DNA of 64,000 bases from an uncultured Rhodopila sp. (GTDB lineage Bacteria; Pseudomonadota; Alphaproteobacteria; Acetobacterales; Acetobacteraceae): positions 1 through 64,000 of the forward strand of contig NZ_CAIWTY010000057.1 in assembly GCF_903915725.1 (NCBI RefSeq), read 5' to 3'. Below, one piece after another: positions 1 to 7,444 of this stretch. Made by a program: the position numbers and the translations under genes. Numbering within the stretch: position 1 is the stretch's first letter; every line of letters begins with the position of its first letter. Under the pieces are notes generated by a model, which was given only the letters and a program-made list of their open reading frames with translations, was not told the origin of the DNA and ran no database searches.

Positions 1-220
1 GCCGACGCAGGTCGGCATCCACGCCGTTGCCTAAACCCGCACCGCAAGGCGTGGATGGTGCGCCTCCGCGCACCATGACGGGGGACAAACGCAGCTGCTG
101 CGGACTATTTTAACGCCTATGGGGCGCAGGCCCGCCATCCACGCCTTTGCGTGTTGTGACAAAGGCGTGGACGCCGATCCCCGGCCTTCGCCGGGGCAGG
201 CTCCGTCGGCATGACGGGAT
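1..220. repeat. Two tandem units of the intergenic hairpin repeat family (copy A)
   Basis: Unit one (1-92) contains the complementary arms ATGGTGCGC (55-63) and GCGCACCAT (68-76) plus a GGCGTGGAT box. Unit two (about 117-219) has arms CCACGCCTTT (139-148) and AAAGGCGTGG (161-170) and ends in GTCGGCATGACGGG. The same boxes recur in several other intergenic gaps of this window, with different but still complementary arms. Unit one may extend past the left edge of the window. No gene is supported in this stretch. Confidence 0.85.
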
Positions 221-282
221 GGCATGGCCGGTGCACCGGCGTAGCCATCATCATGCGCGATCTGCATCGGAAGGACGGTCCA

Positions 283-1983
283 ATGCGGCTTGACTGCGAC
301 CTGCTGGTCATCGGCTCCGGGGCGGGGGGCCTGTCGGCCGCGGTCACCGCCGCGTGGCACGGGCTGAAGGTGATCGTCGCCGAGAAGGAACCGGTGTTCG
401 GCGGCACCACCGCGTGGTCCGGGGGCTGGATGTGGGCGCCGCTCAACCCGCTGGCCCGCCGGGCCGGGATCGTCGAGGACCCGGCCGCGCCGCGTGCCTA
501 CCTGCGTGAGGTCCTGGGCAACAATTTCGACGCCGCGCGGGTGGACGCGTTCCTGGAGGCCGCGCCGCACATGGTCGCCTTCTACGCCGCGAACACCGCG
601 TTGCAGTTCGAGGACGGCAACAAGATCGCCGACACCTACGGCAACGCTGCCGGAGCGGGGACGGGCGGCCGCTCGGTGATCGCCGCGCCCTATGACGCGC
701 GCGGGCTGGGCGAGCTGGTGCACCGGCTGCGGCGTCCGCTGCGTGAGACGACCTTCATGGGGATGACCATCCAGGCCGGGCCGGATCTCACCGCGTTCAT
801 GAATGTGACCCGCTCGCCCGCCGCTTTTGCCCATGTGGCGCGCCGCTTCGTGCGGCATCTGCGCGACCTCGCGCTGCACCGGCGCGGCATGCAATTGCGC
901 AACGGCCTTGCTTTGGTGGCACGATTGTTACGCTCCGCAGCCGATCTGGGCGTGGATCTGCGGGTTTCGTCGGCGGCGGTGCGGCTGGTGCGGGAGGACG
1001 GTGCCGTGCGCGGCGCCGTGCTGGCGACGCCGGACGGAGACATCGAGGTGCGGGCGGTGCGCGGGGTGGTGCTCGCCGCCGGAGGATTCCCGCATGATCA
1101 GGCGCGCCGTGCGGCGATGTTTCCCGCCAACGACGACCACCGGACGCTCGCCGTACCCTCCGCCACCGGCGACGGCATCAGGTTGGGCGAGTCGGTTGGC
1201 GGGTCAGTGGACGGATCGCTGGCGGCTCCTGCGGTGTGGTGCCCGGTGTCGCTGGTGCCGTTTCCGGACGGCAGCGCCGGCCGCTTCCCGCATATCATCG
1301 AGCGCAACAAGCCGGGCATTATCGGCGTGCTGGCGAACGGGCAGCGCTTCTGCAACGAGGGCAACGGCTATTACGACTACGTAGCGGCGATGCTGCGCGC
1401 GGTGCCGCCGGGGCAGGAGGTCGCGTCGTGGCTGATCTGCAGCCGCGCGTTCCAGCGGCGCTACGGGCTGGGAATCGCCCGGCCGGCGCCGCTGCCGCCG
1501 GGGCCGTATATCCGCTCTGGCTATCTCAGGACGGGCCGGACCATCGGCGAGCTGGCGCTGGCCTGCGGGATCGATCCGGCGGGGCTGGAGCGGACGGTGG
1601 CGGAATACAACCTGCATGCGCGCAACGGCGAGGACCCGGCGTTCGGCCGCGGCGGCACGCCGTATAACCGGCAGAGCGGCGACCCGGCGGTTTCTCCCAA
1701 CCCATGCGTGGCGCCGATAGAACCCGGGCCGTTCTTCGCGGTGAAGGTCGTCCCCGGCAGTTTCGGGACCTTCGCGGGGCTGAAGACGGATGCCAGCGCC
1801 CGGGTGCTGGACGCAACGGGGGCGCCGATACCCGGCCTTTATGCCGTGGGCACCGACATGGCCAGCGTCATGGGCGGCCATTACCCGGCGGGCGGGATCA
1901 ATCTCGGGCCGGCCATGACTTTCGGCTATATCGCCGGCCGTCACGCCGCCGGTGTTACCGCCCCGGAAAGCGGCGGTGGATGA
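283..1983 (+). CDS. FAD-dependent oxidoreductase, fumarate reductase/3-ketosteroid dehydrogenase type
   Basis: A 566-residue flavoprotein of the FAD_binding_2 family. The dinucleotide-binding motif VIGSGAGGLSAAV lies near residue 10, followed by an acidic strand end (AEKE) and a GGTTAWSGG stretch typical of 3-oxosteroid 1-dehydrogenase and fumarate reductase-like flavoproteins. The C-terminus carries the second FAD-contact segment GGHYPAGGINLGPAMTFGYIAG. The ATG at 283 is preferred over in-frame starts at 211 and 253 because GGAAGGA lies 8 bases upstream and the Rossmann motif then starts at the expected distance. The likely reaction is dehydrogenation of a cyclic or acyl substrate; the true substrate cannot be read from the sequence. 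It stands alone, with a convergent small gene 3 bases downstream. Confidence 0.85.
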   Translation: MRLDCDLLVIGSGAGGLSAAVTAAWHGLKVIVAEKEPVFGGTTAWSGGWMWAPLNPLARRAGIVEDPAAPRAYLREVLGNNFDAARVDAFLEAAPHMVAFYAANTALQFEDGNKIADTYGNAAGAGTGGRSVIAAPYDARGLGELVHRLRRPLRETTFMGMTIQAGPDLTAFMNVTRSPAAFAHVARRFVRHLRDLALHRRGMQLRNGLALVARLLRSAADLGVDLRVSSAAVRLVREDGAVRGAVLATPDGDIEVRAVRGVVLAAGGFPHDQARRAAMFPANDDHRTLAVPSATGDGIRLGESVGGSVDGSLAAPAVWCPVSLVPFPDGSAGRFPHIIERNKPGIIGVLANGQRFCNEGNGYYDYVAAMLRAVPPGQEVASWLICSRAFQRRYGLGIARPAPLPPGPYIRSGYLRTGRTIGELALACGIDPAGLERTVAEYNLHARNGEDPAFGRGGTPYNRQSGDPAVSPNPCVAPIEPGPFFAVKVVPGSFGTFAGLKTDASARVLDATGAPIPGLYAVGTDMASVMGGHYPAGGINLGPAMTFGYIAGRHAAGVTAPESGGG

Positions 1984-1986
1984 AAC

Positions 1987-2187
1987 TCAGAGCTTGGCGT
2001 GCGGATCGCGCAACTGAAATTCGGTCTCACGCAGGGTCATCGATACGAAGTGGCTGAAGGCTTCGGTTATCGGCGCCAGCAGGCGTCCCAGCCGGGCGCC
2101 GATGACGTCGGCCGGGTATGAGGCGGCCTGTTCGTCGCAGGCGAGCCGGAAGTCGCGGGCTTCGCGTGATGTTTCTCGGTTGGTCAT
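1987..2187 (-). CDS. Small hypothetical protein, paralogue of the 61193-61402 product
   Basis: A 66-residue protein of unknown function. Its start has a good ribosome binding site (AGAAAGGA about 8 bases upstream of ATG). It aligns without gaps over about 55 residues to the 69-residue protein at 61193-61402. Shared positions include EAR near the N-terminus and VSMTL-x-ET-xx-QL near the C-terminus. That conservation, the ribosome binding site and the tidy convergent end 3 bases from the upstream flavoprotein gene argue it is real. It has no signal peptide or membrane segment and is mostly predicted helix. No function is proposed. Confidence 0.65.
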   Translation of the reverse strand: MTNRETSREARDFRLACDEQAASYPADVIGARLGRLLAPITEAFSHFVSMTLRETEFQLRDPHAKL

Positions 2188-2870
2188 GATCGTGGTCCTT
2201 TCTGCGTCGGCTGCAGGGCAGCAGGTGGGGAAACGGTATTGTCCCGCGGGTGGGCCGGATGCGAGGCCGGCCGGTGTCCGTGTTCAGCGTGCCGTGCCAT
2301 CGGTTCGGCGGTTCGACCCGATGGCCGAAGCGTTCCCCGAGGCGGGCGTCTGAATGCCTCGCGCAGATGCTGCGAGGCGGTCCGGATAATAGCAGGACGT
2401 TTCCTTTGGACCGGGCGAGAAGATACGAGCGCGGGATGGTAGCGCACAACAGATTATCGCCGTGCATGGCCCCGCGGACCGGGCGCGCCAGAGTGCGGTC
2501 GGCTTTGCCCCGGCTGCACCGGCCGCGCCGCTTCCAGCGGCGGGTGGTCGTATAATTGTCTGATGTCAAAGGATTTTCCGGGTTGCGCGAGGCGCCGCGT
2601 ACCGCGAGGTCCGTGGTTGTCGCGTGCCGGAGCGGGCGTATCCGTGCATGGCTGCGGTTCTGAAACCTATTGTCTTGCCACCGCGCCGTGCCGCGGCGGT
2701 TTGCATCGGCTCCCGGGCGTTCAACACGAAACGTGAACACGGCCACTCTGGCCGGGCCATAGGCCGGTGGCTAGCATGCGCCGCGACCGGAAGATCCCTC
2801 CCATCCGGATGCCATGACACCTTTGCGGCTGGTCCGCGTTCAATGTGACACCAACGACGGGAGACTTCGT
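2188..2870. other. 683-bp intergenic region without a supported gene
   Basis: Several reading frames are open here but none resembles a protein family, has a convincing ribosome binding site, or excludes its antisense frame. TATAAT occurs at 2551-2556 but has no good -35 partner at the right distance. The region must hold the promoters of the minus-strand small gene and of the PRC-barrel gene. Confidence 0.5.
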
Positions 2871-3257
2871 ATGGCGAGCCTGGATGACACCACCAACCCC
2901 TCAGGCCGCCTGATCGCGGCCAAACAGGTGCAGGGCGCAAGCGTCTTCAATACCGAAATGGAAAAACTCGGTGCGATCGAAGACGTCATGATCGACAAGG
3001 GCACCGGCCGGATCGCGTACGCCATCCTGGCGCATGGCGGCTTCCTTGGCATCGGTGACCGCTATTATCCGCTGCCGTGGGAGAAACTCAGCTACGACAC
3101 CGAAATGGGTGGCTACGTCGTGGATATCGGCCCGGACGTGCTGCAGGGCGCTCCGTCCTATGCCGACGAGGCGACCGCATCCTGGCAGGACGATGCCTGG
3201 CGGCGCGGGATTTATTCTTACTACGGCGTGCCTCCGTTCTGGGATTTGGCGCCGTAA
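2871..3257 (+). CDS. PRC-barrel domain protein
   Basis: A 128-residue soluble protein. Residues about 15-95 match the PRC-barrel fold: GASVFNTEMEKLGAIEDVMID, then GRIAYAILAHGGFLGIGDRYYPLPWEKL, the usual pattern of PRC-barrel proteins related to the photosynthetic reaction centre H subunit and to RimM. Stand-alone versions like this are common in alphaproteobacteria and are often linked to stress, but their function is not established. The ATG at 2871 follows ACGGGAG at a normal distance; an in-frame start at 2814 would add a low-complexity extension with no homology. It ends 56 bases before the enolase-superfamily gene. Confidence 0.85.
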   Translation: MASLDDTTNPSGRLIAAKQVQGASVFNTEMEKLGAIEDVMIDKGTGRIAYAILAHGGFLGIGDRYYPLPWEKLSYDTEMGGYVVDIGPDVLQGAPSYADEATASWQDDAWRRGIYSYYGVPPFWDLAP

Positions 3258-3313
3258 ACTTGCCGGAAGCCGCCGGGCGTGCTGGACTCCGTCCCGGTGC
3301 GGCGGAGGCAGCC

Positions 3314-4489
3314 ATGAAGATCGACCGGGTCGAAACCCTGCAGGCGGATGCCGGCTGGCGGATGTTTTCGTTCCTGAAGGTGACCACCAGCGACGGCATC
3401 ACCGGCTGGTCGGAGTTCAACGAAAGTTTCGGCAGCACCGGCCTGTCCGACGTGATCAAGGGCCTGTCTCCGGTGCTGATCGGCGCCAATCCGCTTCGGT
3501 TCGAGCAGGTGACGCAGCATCTGCATGTGCTGACGCGGCAGTCGCGCGGCGGGCTGAACCAGCAGGCGATCGCGGCAATCGAGAACGCGCTGCTGGACGT
3601 CGCCGGCAAGGCGTACGGCGTGCCGGTGGCGGCGCTGTTCGGCGGGCCGATCAGGGAACGGATACCGGTGTACTGGTCGCATTTCGGGACTTACCGGGTG
3701 CGCAACGGCGCGCTGATGGGCACGCCGCCGCTGACGACGTATGACGACCTCGCCCGCCATGCGCGGGAGGTGCGGGATCGCGGCTTCCGTGCACTGAAAA
3801 CCAATATCCTGCCGCTGGTGGACGGGAAGCTGGCTTATTACGTGCCCGGCTTCGGCCGGACTCCTGGCTGGCCGGAGCTGAACTGGGACAACCGGCTGCT
3901 GCGCGGCGTGACCGAGCAGCTTGCCGTGATCCGTGAGGCGGTGGGGCCGGAGATGGGCATCCATCTGGATGTGAACTTCAACTTCAAGACCGAGGGCTAC
4001 AAGCGCATCGCCGGCGCCGCGGCCGGGGCGCATTTGACCTGGCTGGAGATCGATACGCATGACGCGGCGGCGCTGGCGGAGATCAAGCGCGGCGCCCCCT
4101 GCCCCATCGCATCGTGCGAAACGTTGCATGGTCGGCGGGAGTTCAAACCGTTTCTTGACCGGTACGCCACCGACGTTGCGATTGTGGACGTGATCTGGAA
4201 CGGGCTGCTGGAATCGGTGAAAATCGCCGCGATGGCGGATGTGCAGGAGATCAACGTCGCGCCGCACAATTTCTACGGCCATCTGTGCAGCGCGATCAGC
4301 GCCACGTTCAGCGCGGTGGTGCCGAATTTCCGGGTGATGGAAATCGATATGGACAGCGCGCCGTGGCGTGATGAGTTCTATACGGTCGTTCCGACAATCG
4401 AGGATGGCGATTTCATCCTGCCGAGCGGTCCCGGCTGGGGCATCGATATCAACGAAAAGGCCGTGCGGGCGCGTCCGCCGAAGCACTGA
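3314..4489 (+). CDS. Mandelate racemase/muconate lactonizing enzyme (enolase superfamily) protein
   Basis: A 391-residue enolase-superfamily enzyme. The N-terminal capping domain contains GITGWSEF; the barrel domain carries the usual metal-ligand series: Asp in HLDVNFNF, Glu in WLEIDTHD and Glu in ASCETLHG. Candidate general-base residues include the Lys of LKTNILP. Family members abstract the alpha proton of a carboxylate substrate, as sugar-acid dehydratases or racemases. The ATG at 3314 has GGAGG 5 bases upstream; a longer GTG frame from 3077 would overlap the PRC-barrel gene and was not used. The next gene, a D-2-hydroxyacid dehydrogenase, starts 13 bases downstream, so the two probably act on the same sugar-acid or hydroxyacid pathway. 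Confidence 0.88.
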   Translation: MKIDRVETLQADAGWRMFSFLKVTTSDGITGWSEFNESFGSTGLSDVIKGLSPVLIGANPLRFEQVTQHLHVLTRQSRGGLNQQAIAAIENALLDVAGKAYGVPVAALFGGPIRERIPVYWSHFGTYRVRNGALMGTPPLTTYDDLARHAREVRDRGFRALKTNILPLVDGKLAYYVPGFGRTPGWPELNWDNRLLRGVTEQLAVIREAVGPEMGIHLDVNFNFKTEGYKRIAGAAAGAHLTWLEIDTHDAAALAEIKRGAPCPIASCETLHGRREFKPFLDRYATDVAIVDVIWNGLLESVKIAAMADVQEINVAPHNFYGHLCSAISATFSAVVPNFRVMEIDMDSAPWRDEFYTVVPTIEDGDFILPSGPGWGIDINEKAVRARPPKH

Positions 4490-4502
4490 CAGGGAGGAAG
4501 AC

Positions 4503-5549
4503 TTGGCAAAATTCAAGATCGCGACGCCGGCCGGAGCCAGTTTCAGCACCGCCGGGGGCGGTTACGACTACGAGATGGAGCCGCTGGAAGGGATCGAGGC
4601 CGAAATCGTCGAAGGCCCGGCGGACGCGGACGGGTTCATCCGGTTCGCCGCCGATGCCGACGCGGTCTATGCCAAGGGGATGAAGTTCAGCCGCAAGGTG
4701 GTCGAAGCTCTGCCGGAGACGTGCCGGGCGATCGTTTTGGGCAGTGTCGGCGTGGACAGCATCGATATCGCCGCCGCCACGGCGCGCGGGATGCCGGTGA
4801 CGAACTGTCCGGATACGTTCATCGAGGAAGTCGCTGATCACGCGATGATGCTGCTGCTGGCGGGGTTTCGCCGCACCATCGAGCAGGACCGCATGGTGCG
4901 GGAAGGCCGCTGGCGCGAGGGGCGGCCGGCGCTGTTGCAGATCCCTCGGCTGATGGGGCTGACTTTGGGGCTGATCGCGTTCGGGCATGTGGCTCGGGCG
5001 GTGGCGAAGCGGGCGAAACCGTTCGGGCTGCGGGTGATCGCGTATGATCCGTACATCGAAGAACTGGTGATGGTGGAGCACGGCGTGCTGCCGGCGACGC
5101 TGGAGGAGGTGCTGTCGCAATCGGATTTCGTTTCGATGCATGCGCCGGCGACGCCGGAGGCGGAGGGCATGCTGACGGAGAAACATTTCCGGCTGATGAA
5201 GAAGAGTGCCGTGTTCATCAATACCGGGCGCGGGCCGACGGTGCAGGAATCGGCACTGATCAAGGCATTGCAAGAGGGGTGGATCGCGCATGCCGGGCTG
5301 GATGTGCTGGAGATCGAGCCGCCGGGGGATAACAATCCGATTTTGGGGATGACGAACGTGACGCTGAGCGCGCACACGGCGTCCGCCTCGGCGCGATTCG
5401 ATCCGGCTCGGAAACGGCATGTCGGGCGCGAGTTGGCCTTGGTGCTGAGCGGGAAGTGGCCGATGAGTTGCGTGAACCCCTCGGTGCTGGCGGGGTCGAA
5501 GCTGCGCCGGTGGCAGCCGGTTTCGATGGAGCGGGGGCCGAATAGTTAG
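4503..5549 (+). CDS. D-isomer-specific 2-hydroxyacid dehydrogenase
   Basis: A 348-residue NAD(P)-dependent dehydrogenase of the phosphoglycerate/hydroxypyruvate reductase family, reducing 2-keto acids to D-2-hydroxy acids. The Rossmann segment reads LGLIAFGHVARAVAKRA. The catalytic Arg lies in INTGRGPTV, the Glu in LDVLEIEPP and the His in LSAHTAS. The start is TTG at 4503, preceded by the strong site AGGGAGGA with a 4-5 base spacer; no ATG fits better. The 13-base gap to the upstream enolase-superfamily gene implies co-transcription. An upstream ATG frame at 4368 lies inside the neighbour and is rejected. Confidence 0.88.
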   Translation: MAKFKIATPAGASFSTAGGGYDYEMEPLEGIEAEIVEGPADADGFIRFAADADAVYAKGMKFSRKVVEALPETCRAIVLGSVGVDSIDIAAATARGMPVTNCPDTFIEEVADHAMMLLLAGFRRTIEQDRMVREGRWREGRPALLQIPRLMGLTLGLIAFGHVARAVAKRAKPFGLRVIAYDPYIEELVMVEHGVLPATLEEVLSQSDFVSMHAPATPEAEGMLTEKHFRLMKKSAVFINTGRGPTVQESALIKALQEGWIAHAGLDVLEIEPPGDNNPILGMTNVTLSAHTASASARFDPARKRHVGRELALVLSGKWPMSCVNPSVLAGSKLRRWQPVSMERGPNS

Positions 5550-5870
5550 CTTGGATTGGGTGCGCTGCGCCTCATGGTCCGCTAAGGCGGGCCACCCGCG
5601 TGGTTCGCGCATCCGAGCCTCTCCGCCCGCTTTGGCAGCCTCGAACTGCTCGGTCGTCAAATCGACCACCGCCCATCCAATAACGCTGCGAGGTGGTCTG
5701 CGACCAGTCGAAGCACCCGGCGGGCTTCCCGCTTGTCGCGGCCGATTGCTTTTTAAACCCCCGGTTGGGCCAGTTTGATGACAGCAATCCAGCCGTGTTC
5801 ATGACGGCTTGTTTCGCCTTGACAGACTCTCCCGATCTCCTTAGTCAATCCCTAGCTAAGGAGCCGCCAA
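5550..5870. other. Intergenic region with a decayed hairpin-repeat copy and the vapBC promoter
   Basis: Bases 5573-5600 read like a degenerate copy of the intergenic repeat (CATGGTCCGC then GGCGGGCCACCCGCG, with several mismatches to the intact copy near 55699). The right end contains the TTGACA-based promoter and operator-like inverted repeat of the toxin-antitoxin operon, described separately. No gene is seen. Confidence 0.5.
5819..5863 (+). promoter_or_regulatory. vapBC promoter with overlapping inverted repeat
   Basis: A perfect TTGACA (5819-5824) is followed 17 bases later by TAGTCA (5842-5847), a weak -10. The arms CTCCTTAG (5837-5844) and CTAAGGAG (5856-5863) are exact complements with an 11-base loop. 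The left arm overlaps the -10 and the right arm contains the AAGGAG ribosome binding site of vapB, so a bound repressor or an mRNA hairpin could shut off expression. This fits antitoxin autoregulation but is inferred. Confidence 0.55.
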
Positions 5871-6119
5871 ATGAAGCAGGTGAACGTCCATGAAGCCAAG
5901 ACGTCGCTGTCACAGCTTCTGCTCGACGTTGAACAGGGTGAGGAGGTCGTCATTGCGCGGCAGGGCGTCCCGGTTGCGCGGCTGGTGCTGATCAACTCTC
6001 CGGCTGCCCGCCAGCCGGGTTCGTGGCGATCCCTTCCGGGATGGGAAGGGTTCGACTATGATCCGCAGGTGCTTGCGCCGATGACCGACGAGGAGATGCA
6101 GGACGAGGGTTGGATATGA
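5871..6119 (+). CDS. vapB: Type II antitoxin, Phd/YefM-VapB family
   Basis: An 82-residue antitoxin. The first 45 residues carry the Phd/YefM DNA-binding pattern: VNVHEAKTSLSQLLLDVEQGEEVVIARQG then VPVARLV. The tail is rich in acidic and aromatic residues (EGFDYDP, MTDEEMQDEGWI), as expected of the disordered toxin-neutralising segment. AAGGAG lies 7 bases before ATG. It overlaps the PIN toxin gene by 4 bases (ATGA), so the pair is translationally coupled. It should bind both the toxin and the operator hairpin just upstream. Confidence 0.92.
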   Translation: MKQVNVHEAKTSLSQLLLDVEQGEEVVIARQGVPVARLVLINSPAARQPGSWRSLPGWEGFDYDPQVLAPMTDEEMQDEGWI

Positions 6120-6496
6120 TGTATCTCGCCGACGCCTGTGCACTATTGGCCTATTTCGGCGCCGCATCAACGGGCATGAGCGTTGCCGGCGAGGCGGCCA
6201 TGCAATCGGACGTGGCGGTGGCCTCTGTCACAGTGTGGGAACTGACCCGGAAAGCCGCCATGGGCAAGCTGCCGCCGCTCCCGACAGAACAGGGCAGTTT
6301 CAGCCGGTATCTGCGCACACTCGGTTTTCAGTCCGCCCCGCTGGTGTGGGAGGATGCCGAAGCTGCGAACCGGCTGCCGATGCATCATAAAGACCCTATG
6401 GACAGGATGTTGATCGCAACAGCCATCCGGACCGGGATGCCGATCATTACCAGCGACTTGATATTCCCGACCTACGGCGTGAGGACGATCTGGTAG
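6116..6496 (+). CDS. vapC: PIN-domain ribonuclease toxin
   Basis: A 126-residue PIN-domain toxin, predicted Mg2+-dependent endoribonuclease. The acidic catalytic positions are visible: Asp7 (YLADACALLAY), Glu42 (VWELTRKA), Asp96 (DPMDRMLIATA) and Asp114 (ITSDLIF). Length matches VapC. The start is taken at ATG 6116, which overlaps the antitoxin stop; a TTG at 6110 and the next ATG at 6119 are alternatives. The antitoxin-first order is the usual VapBC arrangement. RNA target is unknown. Confidence 0.92.
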   Translation: MMYLADACALLAYFGAASTGMSVAGEAAMQSDVAVASVTVWELTRKAAMGKLPPLPTEQGSFSRYLRTLGFQSAPLVWEDAEAANRLPMHHKDPMDRMLIATAIRTGMPIITSDLIFPTYGVRTIW

Positions 6497-6742
6497 TTAT
6501 TGCCACTCTTGCCCGATCACAAAGTTAAAGCGCGGTCTCCTTGGCGGCACAAGGGTCTCTGAAATAGTGCCAGCGGGCCGACGAATCGCTTGAGGCGGTC
6601 CACCATCCATGGCCGCGTAGCAGTGTCCACAAGACCAAGCCTTGACGCCTCGCCATGACCCCGTGGAGGAACAGGCCCGCAAACCTTGCCAAATGCCAAA
6701 CCAAATCCCACCTCCGGCGGCAACCACACAGGACCCACTGCC

Positions 6743-7444
6743 ATGATCGAACTCCGCCCCTTCGACTCCCTCGGCGCTTTCCGCAACGAATGGCTGAACG
6801 CACACCACCATTTCAGCTTCGGCGGCTACCACGACGAAAAGCGCATGGGCCTCGGCCGCCTGCGCGTCTGGAACGATGACGAGGTCGCCCCCGGCACCGG
6901 CTTCGACCCGCACCCGCACCGCGACATGGAGATCGTCACCTACATCCGTGAGGGCGCCATCACCCACCGCGACAACCTCGGCAATGAAGGCCGCACCGAG
7001 GCCGGCGACGTCCAGGTGATGCACGCCGGCACCGGCATCACTCACGCCGAGTACAACCTGGAGAAAACCCCCACCCGCCTGTTCCAGATCTGGATACTGC
7101 CGGACCGCCGCGGCGTCGAGCCGGGCTGGGGCACCCGCGCCTTCCCGCGCGACAACCACGGCCTGTCCGTGCTCGCCAGCGGCCGCCCGGCCGATGCCGC
7201 CACCGAAGCGCTGAAGCTGAACGCCGACGCCGCCGTGCTGGCCGGCACCCTGGCCGAGGGCCAGACCACCGAGTTCACTCTGGAACCCGGCCGCGCCGCC
7301 TATCTCGTGCCGGTGAACGGCGCGGTGACGGTGAACGGCGTGGCCGTCGGGGCGCGCGACGGCGTGGCGATCTCGGACGAGCGCACCGTGACCGTCACTG
7401 CGACCAAGGCGACCGAACTGGTGGTCGTGGAGGTCGCGGCCTAG
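6743..7444 (+). CDS. Pirin family protein (YhaK/quercetinase-like bicupin)
   Basis: A 233-residue bicupin of the pirin family. The N-terminal cupin holds the metal ligands His57 and His59 (DPHPHRDMEIVTY) and His101 and Glu103 (GTGITHAEYN). The C-terminal cupin lacks these residues, as usual. Some family members show quercetin 2,3-dioxygenase activity in vitro; the physiological role is generally unknown. The start at 6743 is chosen because homology begins at MIELRPFDSLGAFRNEW; the ribosome binding site (AGGAC) is weak. It converges on the EmrB gene, the two ends overlapping by 4 bases. Confidence 0.88.
   Translation: MIELRPFDSLGAFRNEWLNAHHHFSFGGYHDEKRMGLGRLRVWNDDEVAPGTGFDPHPHRDMEIVTYIREGAITHRDNLGNEGRTEAGDVQVMHAGTGITHAEYNLEKTPTRLFQIWILPDRRGVEPGWGTRAFPRDNHGLSVLASGRPADAATEALKLNADAAVLAGTLAEGQTTEFTLEPGRAAYLVPVNGAVTVNGVAVGARDGVAISDERTVTVTATKATELVVVEVAA

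Noticed and set aside
31-894. Long minus-strand frame opposite the flavoprotein gene
   Set aside because: It is the antisense of a well-supported coding gene and of the hairpin repeat; its peptide has no domain and its N-terminus is repeat-encoded.
3077-3313. GTG-initiated extension of the enolase-superfamily gene
   Set aside because: It overlaps the PRC-barrel gene by 181 bases and adds residues outside the family; the ATG at 3314 has a GGAGG site.
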